A DNA stretch of 64,000 nucleotides from Thioalkalivibrio paradoxus (GTDB lineage Bacteria > Pseudomonadota > Gammaproteobacteria > Ectothiorhodospirales > Ectothiorhodospiraceae), in the NCBI GenBank assembly GCA_011390565.1, contig JAABSC010000001.1:186001-250000 (forward strand). Direction: 5' to 3'. The notes under the pieces were generated by a model. The model was given only the letters and a program-made list of their open reading frames with translations. It had not been told where the DNA came from and ran no database searches. Positions 32,893-41,938 of this stretch are shown piece after piece (within the stretch, counting starts at the first letter, position 1; every line of letters starts with the position of its first letter). Both the position numbers and the translations under genes were made by a program.

Positions 32893-35451
32893 TCAGTTTC
32901 CGGACACGGCGTCCGGGCGACTGCCGGCTCGGCGGGAGGCGGAGGCCCCGGACGGCTTCCCGGCGCCTTTCGCAGTCTTCTTCGCGCCTGCTTTCTTCAC
33001 AGCGGTCTTGGGCGATCCGGCGGCCTTCTTGCGGCTCGCACCGTTGCTGTCAGCCGAAGCTTTGCCCGTTTGGGCTCCCGCGGTCTTGGTTGCGGTGGCG
33101 CGGCTCTTGGCGCCGCCCCTGGATCCTGATTTTCCGCCGCCGCGTGTCCGTCGCTCCGGCGCGGCCGCGAGCAGTCCCTGGCATTCCTCGAGGGTCAGAC
33201 TGGCGGGCTCGCGATCCTTGGGGATCTTGGCGTTCTTCTTGCCGTCCGTGATGTAGGGTCCGTAGCGCCCGTTCAGAACTTCGATGCCCGCGTCCGGGAA
33301 CGACTTGATGTACTTCTGGGCGTCCAGCGCCTTTTTCTCGGCGACGATCTCAAGCGCCCGTGGCAGTTCGATGTTCCAGACGTCGTCATCCGGTCCCAGC
33401 GACGCGAACTTGCGGCCGTATTTCACATACGGGCCGAAGCGCCCCACGTTGACCTGGACGGGTTCGCCGTCCGGGGTCTCGCCCAGATCGCGGGGCAGCC
33501 GGAACAGGGCCAGCGCCTCGTCCAGGGTGACCTGATCCATCTTCTGCCCGGGCAGAAGTCCGGCGAAGCGGGGTTTTTCTTCATCGTCCTTGGTGCCGAT
33601 CTGAACGATGGGTCCGTACCGCCCCATGCGCACACTCACCGGGCGACCACTGCCGGGGTCGAGGCCCAGCTCGCGGGACTGCACCGCCTCGGCGCGGCTG
33701 ACACTGACGGCCTTGTCCTCGACCTGGGTGCTGAAATCCTTCCAGAAGCCCTCGAGGACCGGAATCCAGTCCTTCTCGCCGCGCGAGATCTCGTCGAGTT
33801 CGTCTTCCAGCTTCGCCGTGAAGTCGTAGTCCACGTACCGGGTGAAGTGCTGGGTCAGAAAGCTGTTCACGATCCGGCCGATGTCGGTCGGATGAAAGCG
33901 CTTGCCTTCCATTTCGACGTATTCGCGGGACTGCAGCGTCGAGATGATGCTGGCATAGGTCGACGGACGACCGATCCCGTATTCCTCCAGCGTCTTGACC
34001 AGGCTGGCTTCGGTGTAACGCGGGGGCGGTTCCGTGAAGTGCTGATCGGCGGCGATGTCCAGCAGATCCACGATCAGGCCCTGAGTCAGTTCCGGCAGGC
34101 GCCGGTCTTCCTCGTCCTCGGCAGCGGCGACTTCATCCCGCCCTTCCTGGTACACCGCGATGAACCCGGCGTGACGCAGTGTGGACCCGGTTGCGCGGAA
34201 ACGGTGGGCGCCCCCGCCATCGCGTTCCCCCGGCGCCAGGTCGGCGGCGACGGTATCGAAGGTCGCGTGGACCATCTGGCAGGCGACGGTGCGCTTCCAG
34301 ATCAGTTCGTACAGGCGCGCCTGGTCCGAGGTCAGTCGCGGCCTGACTTCCTCGGGAAGACGGCGGACGGACGTCGGCCGGATCGCCTCGTGGGCTTCCT
34401 GAGCGTTCTTCGACTTGGTCTTGTACTGGCGCGGGCTCGGCGGCAGGTTATCCGCGCCGTAGCGGTCACTGATCAGGCCGCGAATCTCCGCAATCGCTTC
34501 GCCGGCCAGCGTCACCGAGTCGGTTCGCATGTAGCTGATCAGGCCAATCGCGCCGCTGCCCAGGTCGATGCCTTCGTAGAGCTGCTGCGCGACGCGCATG
34601 GTGCGGCTCGCGGTGAAGCCCAGCTTGCGCGAGGCTTCCTGTTGCAGGGTCGAGGTCGTGAACGGTGCGGCGGGGTTGCGCTTGCGCTGCTTCTTTTCGA
34701 CCGACACCACGCGCAGCTTTCCATCCGCGGCGTCGATCAGGCGCTTGCGTGCATCGCTGGCCAGCGCCTCGGAGTTCAGGTCGAACTGATCCAGCCGGTG
34801 TCCATCGAGTTGTGCGAGACGGGCCGTGAAGGCCTGTTCTCCGCTTCGCGCCGATGCGTCGATGGTCCAGTATTCACGGGTCTCGAAACGCTCGATTTCG
34901 TCTTCGCGCTCGCAGATCATACGCAGCGCCGGACTCTGTACCCGGCCGGCGGAGAGTCCGCGCTTGATCTTGCGCCACAGCAGCGGTGACAGGTTGAAAC
35001 CGACCAGGTAGTCCAGCGCCCGACGCGCCTGCTGGGCGTTGATCAGGTCGAGCGAGAGTTCACGCGGATGTGCGACCGCATCCTGGATCGCACGCTGGGT
35101 GATTTCGTGGAACACCACGCGCCGGACCGGGCGATCCCCCAGCAGACCGCGCTCGCGCAGGATTTCCAGAAGATGCCAGGAAATCGCCTCGCCCTCGCGG
35201 TCGGGGTCGGTCGCGAGAATCAGTTCATCGGCCGATTTCAGGGCCCGGGCGATCGCCTGCACCTGTTTCTCGTTGCGCTCGATGACTTCGTAATTCATCC
35301 GGAAGCCGGTCTCCGGATCGACCGCGCCCTCCTTGGGCACGAGGTCGCGCACGTGACCGTACGAGGCCAGGACGGTGAAGTCGGCCCCCAGATACTTGGC
35401 GATGGTCTTTGCCTTTGCGGGCGATTCCACGATGACCAGGTGATTGCTCAT
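32893..35451 (-). CDS. topA: DNA topoisomerase I
   Basis: LVIVESPAKAKTIAKYLG, SAGRVQSPALRMICEREDEI, ISYMRTDSVTLA, Topo C-repeat segments (GRYGPI, GRFGPYVKYG, GRYGPYITDG), Lys/Ala-rich tail. Confidence 0.96.
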   Translation of the reverse strand: MSNHLVIVESPAKAKTIAKYLGADFTVLASYGHVRDLVPKEGAVDPETGFRMNYEVIERNEKQVQAIARALKSADELILATDPDREGEAISWHLLEILRERGLLGDRPVRRVVFHEITQRAIQDAVAHPRELSLDLINAQQARRALDYLVGFNLSPLLWRKIKRGLSAGRVQSPALRMICEREDEIERFETREYWTIDASARSGEQAFTARLAQLDGHRLDQFDLNSEALASDARKRLIDAADGKLRVVSVEKKQRKRNPAAPFTTSTLQQEASRKLGFTASRTMRVAQQLYEGIDLGSGAIGLISYMRTDSVTLAGEAIAEIRGLISDRYGADNLPPSPRQYKTKSKNAQEAHEAIRPTSVRRLPEEVRPRLTSDQARLYELIWKRTVACQMVHATFDTVAADLAPGERDGGGAHRFRATGSTLRHAGFIAVYQEGRDEVAAAEDEEDRRLPELTQGLIVDLLDIAADQHFTEPPPRYTEASLVKTLEEYGIGRPSTYASIISTLQSREYVEMEGKRFHPTDIGRIVNSFLTQHFTRYVDYDFTAKLEDELDEISRGEKDWIPVLEGFWKDFSTQVEDKAVSVSRAEAVQSRELGLDPGSGRPVSVRMGRYGPIVQIGTKDDEEKPRFAGLLPGQKMDQVTLDEALALFRLPRDLGETPDGEPVQVNVGRFGPYVKYGRKFASLGPDDDVWNIELPRALEIVAEKKALDAQKYIKSFPDAGIEVLNGRYGPYITDGKKNAKIPKDREPASLTLEECQGLLAAAPERRTRGGGKSGSRGGAKSRATATKTAGAQTGKASADSNGASRKKAAGSPKTAVKKAGAKKTAKGAGKPSGASASRRAGSRPDAVSGN

Positions 35452-35570
35452 GCTGCTCAGGACTACTCCGTTTTTGTCCGGAACACGGCCGGCTCCTTCA
35501 TTCGGGAGCCGTCAGCACTCCCGCAAGCCCGTGGCCTTGCGAAAATACCAGCCGCATGCGCCGGCGAGAT

Positions 35571-36056
35571 TCAGTGCAGGAAATCTGCCATGGTGGGTGC
35601 GTTGTCTGCCATCACGACCTCTTCCAGTCTGGAATAGGCGATGCTGTCGTCGGGCTGGTTGAACAGCACCATCAGCACCACCCATTTCAGCTGGTCCAGA
35701 TCGATGTCATCGGTTTCGAGTTCCATGACTCGATCGATCACCAGCTCGCGGGTACCCGGTGTCAGCAGCCCGTTCTGCTCCAGAAACACGAGGAACCCGC
35801 GCGCTTCGAGATCGAGCCGGGTCTGTTCCTCGAGGGTGTAGACGCGCTGGGCCGCTTCCGAACCGACGCGTGCTTCCACCGGCGGCTCGCTGACCAGGCG
35901 GTCGAGCCACTCGAGGGCGCGGTCGATCTCGCGCGACGGAAATCCGGCTTCCTGCAGCCGGACCTCCAGATCCTCGCGGTCCGGCTCCCCGTCGGCCTCG
36001 TCATCCATGTAGTGCTCGAACAGGTACATCAATACGTCCAGCACGTTTTCGGTCAT
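35571..36056 (-). CDS. smg: Smg family protein (DUF494)
   Basis: MTENVLDVLMYLFEHYMDDE...EEQTRLDLEARGFLVFLEQNGLLTPGTRELVIDRVMEL. Confidence 0.9.
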   Translation of the reverse strand: MTENVLDVLMYLFEHYMDDEADGEPDREDLEVRLQEAGFPSREIDRALEWLDRLVSEPPVEARVGSEAAQRVYTLEEQTRLDLEARGFLVFLEQNGLLTPGTRELVIDRVMELETDDIDLDQLKWVVLMVLFNQPDDSIAYSRLEEVVMADNAPTMADFLH

Positions 36057-37228
36057 GTTTCCGGGGGTCCTGCATCGAGGCGCTGGTAGCGCCCGTGGCT
36101 GAGTGCGGCCACGCGGCCGTTGAGTTCGAGTAAAACCAGAATGGAGGAAAGCGCTTCCACGGTCAATCCAGTGCGCTGCAGCAAATCCTCCATCGGCACG
36201 GGATCGAATCCCATTCGCTCCAGAACTTCCGCCTGCTCCGGGTCCATCCCGCTGGTATCGACGCCGGTGCAGATGGGTGTGGGGGACGTGTCGCCAAGAC
36301 CCAGCCACTGAGCGAGATCCTCCAGGATATCATCGGGAGATTCAACCAGTTGCGCGCCCTCCTGGATCAGGCGGTGGCAGCCTCGGCTGACCGGGCTCAG
36401 GATGGATCCAGGGATCGCGTACACCGACCGGCCCTGCTCGGCGGCCAGCCGCGCAGTGATGAGGGATCCGCTGCGAAGCGCGGCTTCGACCACGAGCGTG
36501 CCCAGGGCAAGCCCGCTGATGACCCGGTTGCGCTGGGGAAAATGACTGGGGCGCGCCAGCGTTCCCACCGGCCAGAGCGACACGAGGAGTCCATGGTCGG
36601 CGATGCGGTGGGCCAGGCGCCGGTGCCGGGCGGGGTAGACTCGGTCCGGACCGGTCGCGACGACCGCGATGGTGCGTCCATCCGCTGCCTCCAGCGCGCC
36701 GCGATGGGCCGCGCCGTCGATACCGAGCGCCAGGCCGCTGGTCACGGCCAGTCCCGCCTGTGCGAGCGCGCGGCCAAATTGTTCCGCGTGCTGAAGGCCC
36801 TGTGGTGTGGCCCCCCGACTTCCAACGACGGCGATCTGCGGGCGCTTGAGCAGGGTGGGGTTCCCCACCAGATAAAGAACGGGTGGGGGGTCGGGGAGTT
36901 CGGTCAACAGGACCGGATAATCGGGGTCGTCGCGGGCCAGGATCCGGTGTCGGGGATCGCTTTCGCGCCAGATGAGATCGGCTTCGACGCCTGCTTCGCG
37001 CGCACGCAGTGCCTCGCCCCGGCCGGGTTCGCCCGGAACACCAGCGGCGGCCCAGTCTCTGGCGTTGGCCTGAAGCGCAGCCGATGGACTCCCGAAACGC
37101 TCGATCAGCCTCGCGACGCGCCGGGGACCCAGCCCCGGAGTGTGCAGCAGACGAAGCCAGTCTTCTTCGGAAGCGTGGCTGGGCCGTTCGCGAGCCCGCT
37201 CAGGGTTGTCGGACCTTGTAGCCTTCAC
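36053..37228 (-). CDS. dprA: DNA-processing protein DprA
   Basis: IAVVGSRGATPQGLQHAEQFGRALAQAGLAVTSGLALGIDGAAHRGAL, SGLALGTLVVEAALRSGSLITARLAAEQGRSVYAIPGSI. Confidence 0.95.
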   Translation of the reverse strand: MKATRSDNPERARERPSHASEEDWLRLLHTPGLGPRRVARLIERFGSPSAALQANARDWAAAGVPGEPGRGEALRAREAGVEADLIWRESDPRHRILARDDPDYPVLLTELPDPPPVLYLVGNPTLLKRPQIAVVGSRGATPQGLQHAEQFGRALAQAGLAVTSGLALGIDGAAHRGALEAADGRTIAVVATGPDRVYPARHRRLAHRIADHGLLVSLWPVGTLARPSHFPQRNRVISGLALGTLVVEAALRSGSLITARLAAEQGRSVYAIPGSILSPVSRGCHRLIQEGAQLVESPDDILEDLAQWLGLGDTSPTPICTGVDTSGMDPEQAEVLERMGFDPVPMEDLLQRTGLTVEALSSILVLLELNGRVAALSHGRYQRLDAGPPET

Positions 37229-38300
37229 GGATCGGTCGGGTCGATTCGACGACCAGCGCGTAGGCCACCTTCTCGAAGGTACGGAAGACCATGATCAGCC
37301 CCACCTGCTCTTCCGGCAGCTCGATCAATGCCGTTCGGTCGATGGGATCACGGGCGGTTTGGCCGGCTTCCCATGCCGCGAAGACCTGACCGTTCTGTAT
37401 GCCTTCCCGGGAACCGCGGTTGATGACCACCGACTGCAGTGTGCCGACCTGGCTGATGGCGTCGAACAGCAGGATCACGGTTCCCTCGGTTCCCTCCGGA
37501 GGAACGCTGATATCGAACAGGAGGTCGGGGTCCGGATCGAAGCCGATCAGTCGATCGCCCCGGATCGCTTCCCGGTCGCTCCTGCGCAGGATGGCCGTGG
37601 CGATTTCACCGCTGCGCACGATTTCCGCTTCACCGATGGGAATGGTCGCCACACCGAGTTCTTCCCCGGTCTCCGGGTCCACGAGCAGTCGGTCACGACG
37701 CACGACGTGATAAAGATCGTATTGCCGAGCCTCCGGCGCGTTGCGGATGTACACGCGGTCTCCGGCGCCGTAGATGACCCGCTCGTCCTGCGCTGCAACG
37801 ATGTAGGGAGCCTGTTCCAGAGTATCTTCATCCACCACCCGCGCCCGGAACATGAAGGGCTGCAGCGCCGCGATCGGGAACGCCGCGTCCGGGAAACGTT
37901 CGACGCGGATCCGCGGCGACAGGCGTTCCGTGACCGTTACCCGGGGCTGGCCCTCGATATAGTGGATGCTCAGGACATCACCGGGATAAATGAGATGCGG
38001 ATTCTGAATCTGCGGATTGGAAAGCCAGATCTCCGGCCAGTACCAGGGGTCCCGGAGGTAGGTGCTCGCAAGATCCCAGAGGGTGTCGCCCGGCTGGACC
38101 ACGTAGCGTTCCGGTGCCCCGGGCCGGAACTCGGGCACCGGCTGCGGGGGTGGGGCCGGTGCGGGCTGCATCTGTGCCTCGACAACGGGTTCGGGCTCCG
38201 CGGCGGGCGCCGGGCCCTCCGGGGGCGTCGTCGCGCAGGCCCCGAGGAAAAGCGAGAGCACGGCGATGATGCCGGCAAGGCGGCTTGGTGGTAGGGCCAT
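37200..38300 (-). CDS. LysM peptidoglycan-binding domain lipoprotein
   Basis: LFLGACATTP lipobox; LysM YVVQPGDTLWDLASTYLRDPWYWPEIWLSNPQIQNPHLIYPGDVL. Confidence 0.85.
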   Translation of the reverse strand: MALPPSRLAGIIAVLSLFLGACATTPPEGPAPAAEPEPVVEAQMQPAPAPPPQPVPEFRPGAPERYVVQPGDTLWDLASTYLRDPWYWPEIWLSNPQIQNPHLIYPGDVLSIHYIEGQPRVTVTERLSPRIRVERFPDAAFPIAALQPFMFRARVVDEDTLEQAPYIVAAQDERVIYGAGDRVYIRNAPEARQYDLYHVVRRDRLLVDPETGEELGVATIPIGEAEIVRSGEIATAILRRSDREAIRGDRLIGFDPDPDLLFDISVPPEGTEGTVILLFDAISQVGTLQSVVINRGSREGIQNGQVFAAWEAGQTARDPIDRTALIELPEEQVGLIMVFRTFEKVAYALVVESTRPIREGYKVRQP

Positions 38301-38561
38301 GGTTTGAAGCATCGAATCCCCCTAGTCTGGCAGCGCCCGGTGGTCTCGGTGTCGAGCCACGCGCATTCGGGCGACTTTTCGCTCAGCCTGTGCAGAAAAC
38401 CCCGTCTGTTCGCGTTCAGTGCCCGCGCCACAATCCGGTTCTCTCGAAAAACCGACCCCTGAACCCATATACTTCAGAGAGAGTCCGGAAACGACACTGT
38501 ACCCTCTTAAACGTTAGCAGAAAAAGCCGGGCAGCACAGTATGTAGAGCGAGGTTTCCCCG

Positions 38562-39107
38562 ATGGCATTGCGAGATATCCTGCATTTTCCCGATCCCCGT
38601 CTGCGTCTGCGCGCGGAACCGGTCTCCGAGGTGGATGAATCGGTCCGATCGCTCGTCGACGACATGTTCGAAACCATGTACGCGGCTCCCGGGATCGGGC
38701 TCGCCGCGACGCAGATCAATGTACAGAAAAGGATCCTGGTCGCGGATATATCGGAGGACCGAAGCGCGCCCCATTGCCTGATCAATCCGGAGATTCTTCG
38801 GCTGGAAGGAGAAGAGGAAATGGACGAGGGGTGTCTCTCTGTCCCTGGTTTCTACGAGACCGTGCGCCGCGCCGAGCGCATCCGCGTGCGCGCGCTTGGC
38901 CCTGACGGCAATCCCTTCGAGATGGAGGCGGACGGTCTGCTGGCCGTGTGTATCCAGCACGAGATCGATCACCTCGATGGCAAACTCTTCGTCGACTACA
39001 TCTCGAGCCTGAAGCGCAACCGTATCCGCAAGAAGCTGGAGAAACAGGGCGCGCAGCATGGCGCGCCGTCGCGGTCCCGAATGGCCGAGCCCGCCGCGTC
39101 ACTTTGA
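38562..39107 (+). CDS. def: Peptide deformylase
   Basis: [48 protein letters not shown]. Confidence 0.96.
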   Translation: MALRDILHFPDPRLRLRAEPVSEVDESVRSLVDDMFETMYAAPGIGLAATQINVQKRILVADISEDRSAPHCLINPEILRLEGEEEMDEGCLSVPGFYETVRRAERIRVRALGPDGNPFEMEADGLLAVCIQHEIDHLDGKLFVDYISSLKRNRIRKKLEKQGAQHGAPSRSRMAEPAASL

Positions 39108-40063
39108 TGTCCGAAACCCGGCGCATCGTCTATGCCGGTACGCCGGAGTTCGCGGTTCCCGCCCTGGAGGCGCTGGTCGCGTCGGGTAGCGCGCCCGTGG
39201 CCGTCTACACACAGCCGGACCGTCCCGCTGGGCGCGGTCGCAGACTGACGCCGAGTCCGGTCAAGCGCGCAGCCGAGGCAGCTGGCCTGCCGGTGTATCA
39301 GCCGGCTTCCCTGAAAACCGCGGAGGTCCAGTCGGAGCTTCGGGCGCTGACACCGGATCTTCTGATCGTGGTCGCCTATGGTCTGATTCTGCCGCGCCCG
39401 GTGCTGGATATTCCCAGGTTGGGTGGCTTGAACCTGCATGCATCCCTGCTGCCGCGCTGGCGCGGTGCCGCACCGATCCAGCGCGCGATCCTGGCGGGAG
39501 ATCGCGAAACCGGCGTTTGTCTGATGCGCATGGAGGCCGGGCTGGACACCGGCGCCGTCTTCGCCTGTGCGCACTTGTCGCTCGACGACCGGGTTACGGC
39601 CGCGACGGTGCACGATCGGCTCGCGGAGATGGGCGCGCGCCTGCTGGTGGATCGGCTTCCGTCGATCCTCGAGGGATCGGCACCGGCGATTGCACAGAGC
39701 GACGAAGGCGTGCATTACGCCGCCAAGATCGACAAGCAGGAGGCCTGGATCGACTGGAACCGGCCCGCCGTCGAGATCGACCGGCAGGTACGCGCGTTCG
39801 AGCCCTGGCCCGTGGCACAGACCCGGCTTGATGACCGGATCCTGAGGATTCACGGGAGCCGAGTCCAGGTTCCGGTCGATGGTCTCCCCCAGGCGCTGCC
39901 CGGAACGATTCTCGGCGCGCAGCCGGACGGAGTCGATGTTGCCACGGGGCTGGGCGTCCTGCGCCTGCTGCGCGTGCAGCTTCCGGGACGACGCCCGATT
40001 CCAGCCGAAGCCTGGGCGCATGCGGAGGCGCTGTCCGGACGGCGGCTCGGGAGCCCTCCTTGA
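39107..40063 (+). CDS. fmt: Methionyl-tRNA formyltransferase
   Basis: RIVYAGTPEFAVPALEALV, TQPDRPAGRGRRLTPSPVK, LNLHASLLPRWRGAAPIQRAILAGDRETGV. Start overlaps the def stop. Confidence 0.96.
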   Translation: MSETRRIVYAGTPEFAVPALEALVASGSAPVAVYTQPDRPAGRGRRLTPSPVKRAAEAAGLPVYQPASLKTAEVQSELRALTPDLLIVVAYGLILPRPVLDIPRLGGLNLHASLLPRWRGAAPIQRAILAGDRETGVCLMRMEAGLDTGAVFACAHLSLDDRVTAATVHDRLAEMGARLLVDRLPSILEGSAPAIAQSDEGVHYAAKIDKQEAWIDWNRPAVEIDRQVRAFEPWPVAQTRLDDRILRIHGSRVQVPVDGLPQALPGTILGAQPDGVDVATGLGVLRLLRVQLPGRRPIPAEAWAHAEALSGRRLGSPP

Positions 40064-41379
40064 GTGCGCGCGGGACCGACTGGGTTCCACGGTTCCGGGC
40101 GTTGGAGGCGGTCCGCCGCGTAGTCCTGGACGGCGAGTCGCTGACGGTCTCTCTGGCCGAGGAGACCGAAGGGTTGGCGGCCCGCGAGGCGGCCTGGAGC
40201 CGCGCGCTGGCTTACGCGACTGTACGCTGGTACCTGCGGCTCGATGCCATGGTCGAGGGCATGCTGGAGCGGCCCCTGAAGCCGCGCGACGCGGTCATTC
40301 GCGTGCTGCTTTGCCAGGGCCTCGCGGAACTCTTTCACTTCGGAACGCCGGATCACGCGGCGGTGCGGGAAACGGCTGAGCTGGCCCGGACTCTGCAACG
40401 CCCTGGCGCGGTGCCGCTGGTCAACGCGCTGCTTCGACGGGCCCTGCGTGAACGCGACGGGATGGGCGCCGCGATGGATCGGACGCCCTCGCTTCGATAC
40501 GCGTGCCCGCCCTGGCTGGTCGCCGGCATTCGCTCGGCCTTTCCGGAGACCTGGGAAGCGCAGCTCGAAGCGTCCACTCTGCCGGCGCCCATGACGTTAC
40601 GCGTGAATCTCGCCCGAAGTTCTCGGGAAACGATGCAGCGGCGTCTGCGCGAAGCGGGCCACGCCGTCAGCGAACATCCTTCGGGACCTGCGGCGCTGGT
40701 GCTCGAAACCGCCGTCGATGTCGAACGCCTTCCGGGTTTCAGCGAAGGGCTTCTGTCGGTACAGGATGCCGCGGCCCAGTGGGCCGCCCGGCTCCTGGCG
40801 CCCCGCAATGGAGAACGCGTTCTCGACGCCTGCGCCGCGCCCGGCGGCAAGACCGGACATCTCCTCGAAATTGCCGACGGAGACCTGCAGCTCACCGCGC
40901 TGGATGTGGATGGCGCCCGCCTCGGGCGGGTTCGGGACAACCTGCGGCGGCTGGGTTATCCCGCCGCGATGGTCGTGGGCGACCTTGCGCGGCCCGATGC
41001 CTGGTGGGACGGTGTATTGTTCGACGCGATCCTGCTCGACGTGCCCTGCTCGGCGACGGGTGTGATCCGTCGGCATCCCGACATCAAGCTGCTCCGGAGT
41101 CCAGGGGATATCGGGAAGCTGGCGCAACGCCAGAGGCAGTTGCTCGAGACGGCCTGGACGCTGTTGCGTCCCGGTGGTCGCCTGCTTTACGCCACCTGCT
41201 CTCTCCTCGATGAGGAGAATGAGGGTGTCGTCGCCCCGTGGCTCGCCTCTACGCCGGGGGCTTGCCGCGAGACGCTGGACTTTGCGGGGGGTGTCGCCCG
41301 GGCGGTCGGCCGCAGCATTCCTCTTGGCAGAGAAGGCATGGACGGCTTCTATTACGCGTTGTTCACCCGGGGTGCGTGA
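40060..41379 (+). CDS. rsmB: 16S rRNA (cytosine(967)-C(5))-methyltransferase
   Basis: NusB-like N-terminus; VLDACAAPGGKTGHLLEIAD, ILLDVPCSATGVIRRHPDIKLLR, LLYATCSLLDEENEGVV. TTG start overlapping fmt stop. Confidence 0.95.
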   Translation: MSARGTDWVPRFRALEAVRRVVLDGESLTVSLAEETEGLAAREAAWSRALAYATVRWYLRLDAMVEGMLERPLKPRDAVIRVLLCQGLAELFHFGTPDHAAVRETAELARTLQRPGAVPLVNALLRRALRERDGMGAAMDRTPSLRYACPPWLVAGIRSAFPETWEAQLEASTLPAPMTLRVNLARSSRETMQRRLREAGHAVSEHPSGPAALVLETAVDVERLPGFSEGLLSVQDAAAQWAARLLAPRNGERVLDACAAPGGKTGHLLEIADGDLQLTALDVDGARLGRVRDNLRRLGYPAAMVVGDLARPDAWWDGVLFDAILLDVPCSATGVIRRHPDIKLLRSPGDIGKLAQRQRQLLETAWTLLRPGGRLLYATCSLLDEENEGVVAPWLASTPGACRETLDFAGGVARAVGRSIPLGREGMDGFYYALFTRGA

Positions 41380-41383
41380 ACCG

Positions 41384-41938
41384 ATGCGCCGATGGGCCGG
41401 GGTGGCGCTGCTCCTTTCCCTGCTGGTGATGCCGGCAACGGTACTGCCCAGCGAGATACAGCGTGGCGACCACCTGTGGGAGGATGAGGATCGACTGCTG
41501 GCGCGGCTCTACCTCGAGATGAATCTCCCGGAGGTGTTGATCGAGGCGCTGGCGAACGGGGTGGGCCTCGATTTTCGCGTGGAAGTCCGGCTGGAGCGGC
41601 AGCGCGGTGTTTTCACCGATCGCGTGGTCGCGAGTGCGGCCCGACGCGTGCGGCTCGAATACTACGCGCTGAGCCGACATTACCTGGTCACCGATCTCGA
41701 CCAGGGCAGGGTGGAGCTGGCACCCACCCTTGGAGACGGCCTCGAAATGCTCGCTCGGCGCCTGGGCCGGGTCGTGCTGGAGGTCGAACCGGGGACGATG
41801 GTCCCCGGTCTGGGCTACAGTCTGGCCGGGCGGGTGCTGCTGGATCAGGCCGCATTGCCGCTGCCGTTGCAATGGGATGCGCGCTTGCGGGGTGCCTACA
41901 TGACTCGATTCGGATGGTATCGGTGGCCTTTGGAATGA
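41384..41938 (+). CDS. DUF4390-type exported protein
   Basis: Signal peptide; position between rsmB and ntrY; DLDQGRVELAPTLGDGLEMLARRLG. Confidence 0.7.
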   Translation: MRRWAGVALLLSLLVMPATVLPSEIQRGDHLWEDEDRLLARLYLEMNLPEVLIEALANGVGLDFRVEVRLERQRGVFTDRVVASAARRVRLEYYALSRHYLVTDLDQGRVELAPTLGDGLEMLARRLGRVVLEVEPGTMVPGLGYSLAGRVLLDQAALPLPLQWDARLRGAYMTRFGWYRWPLE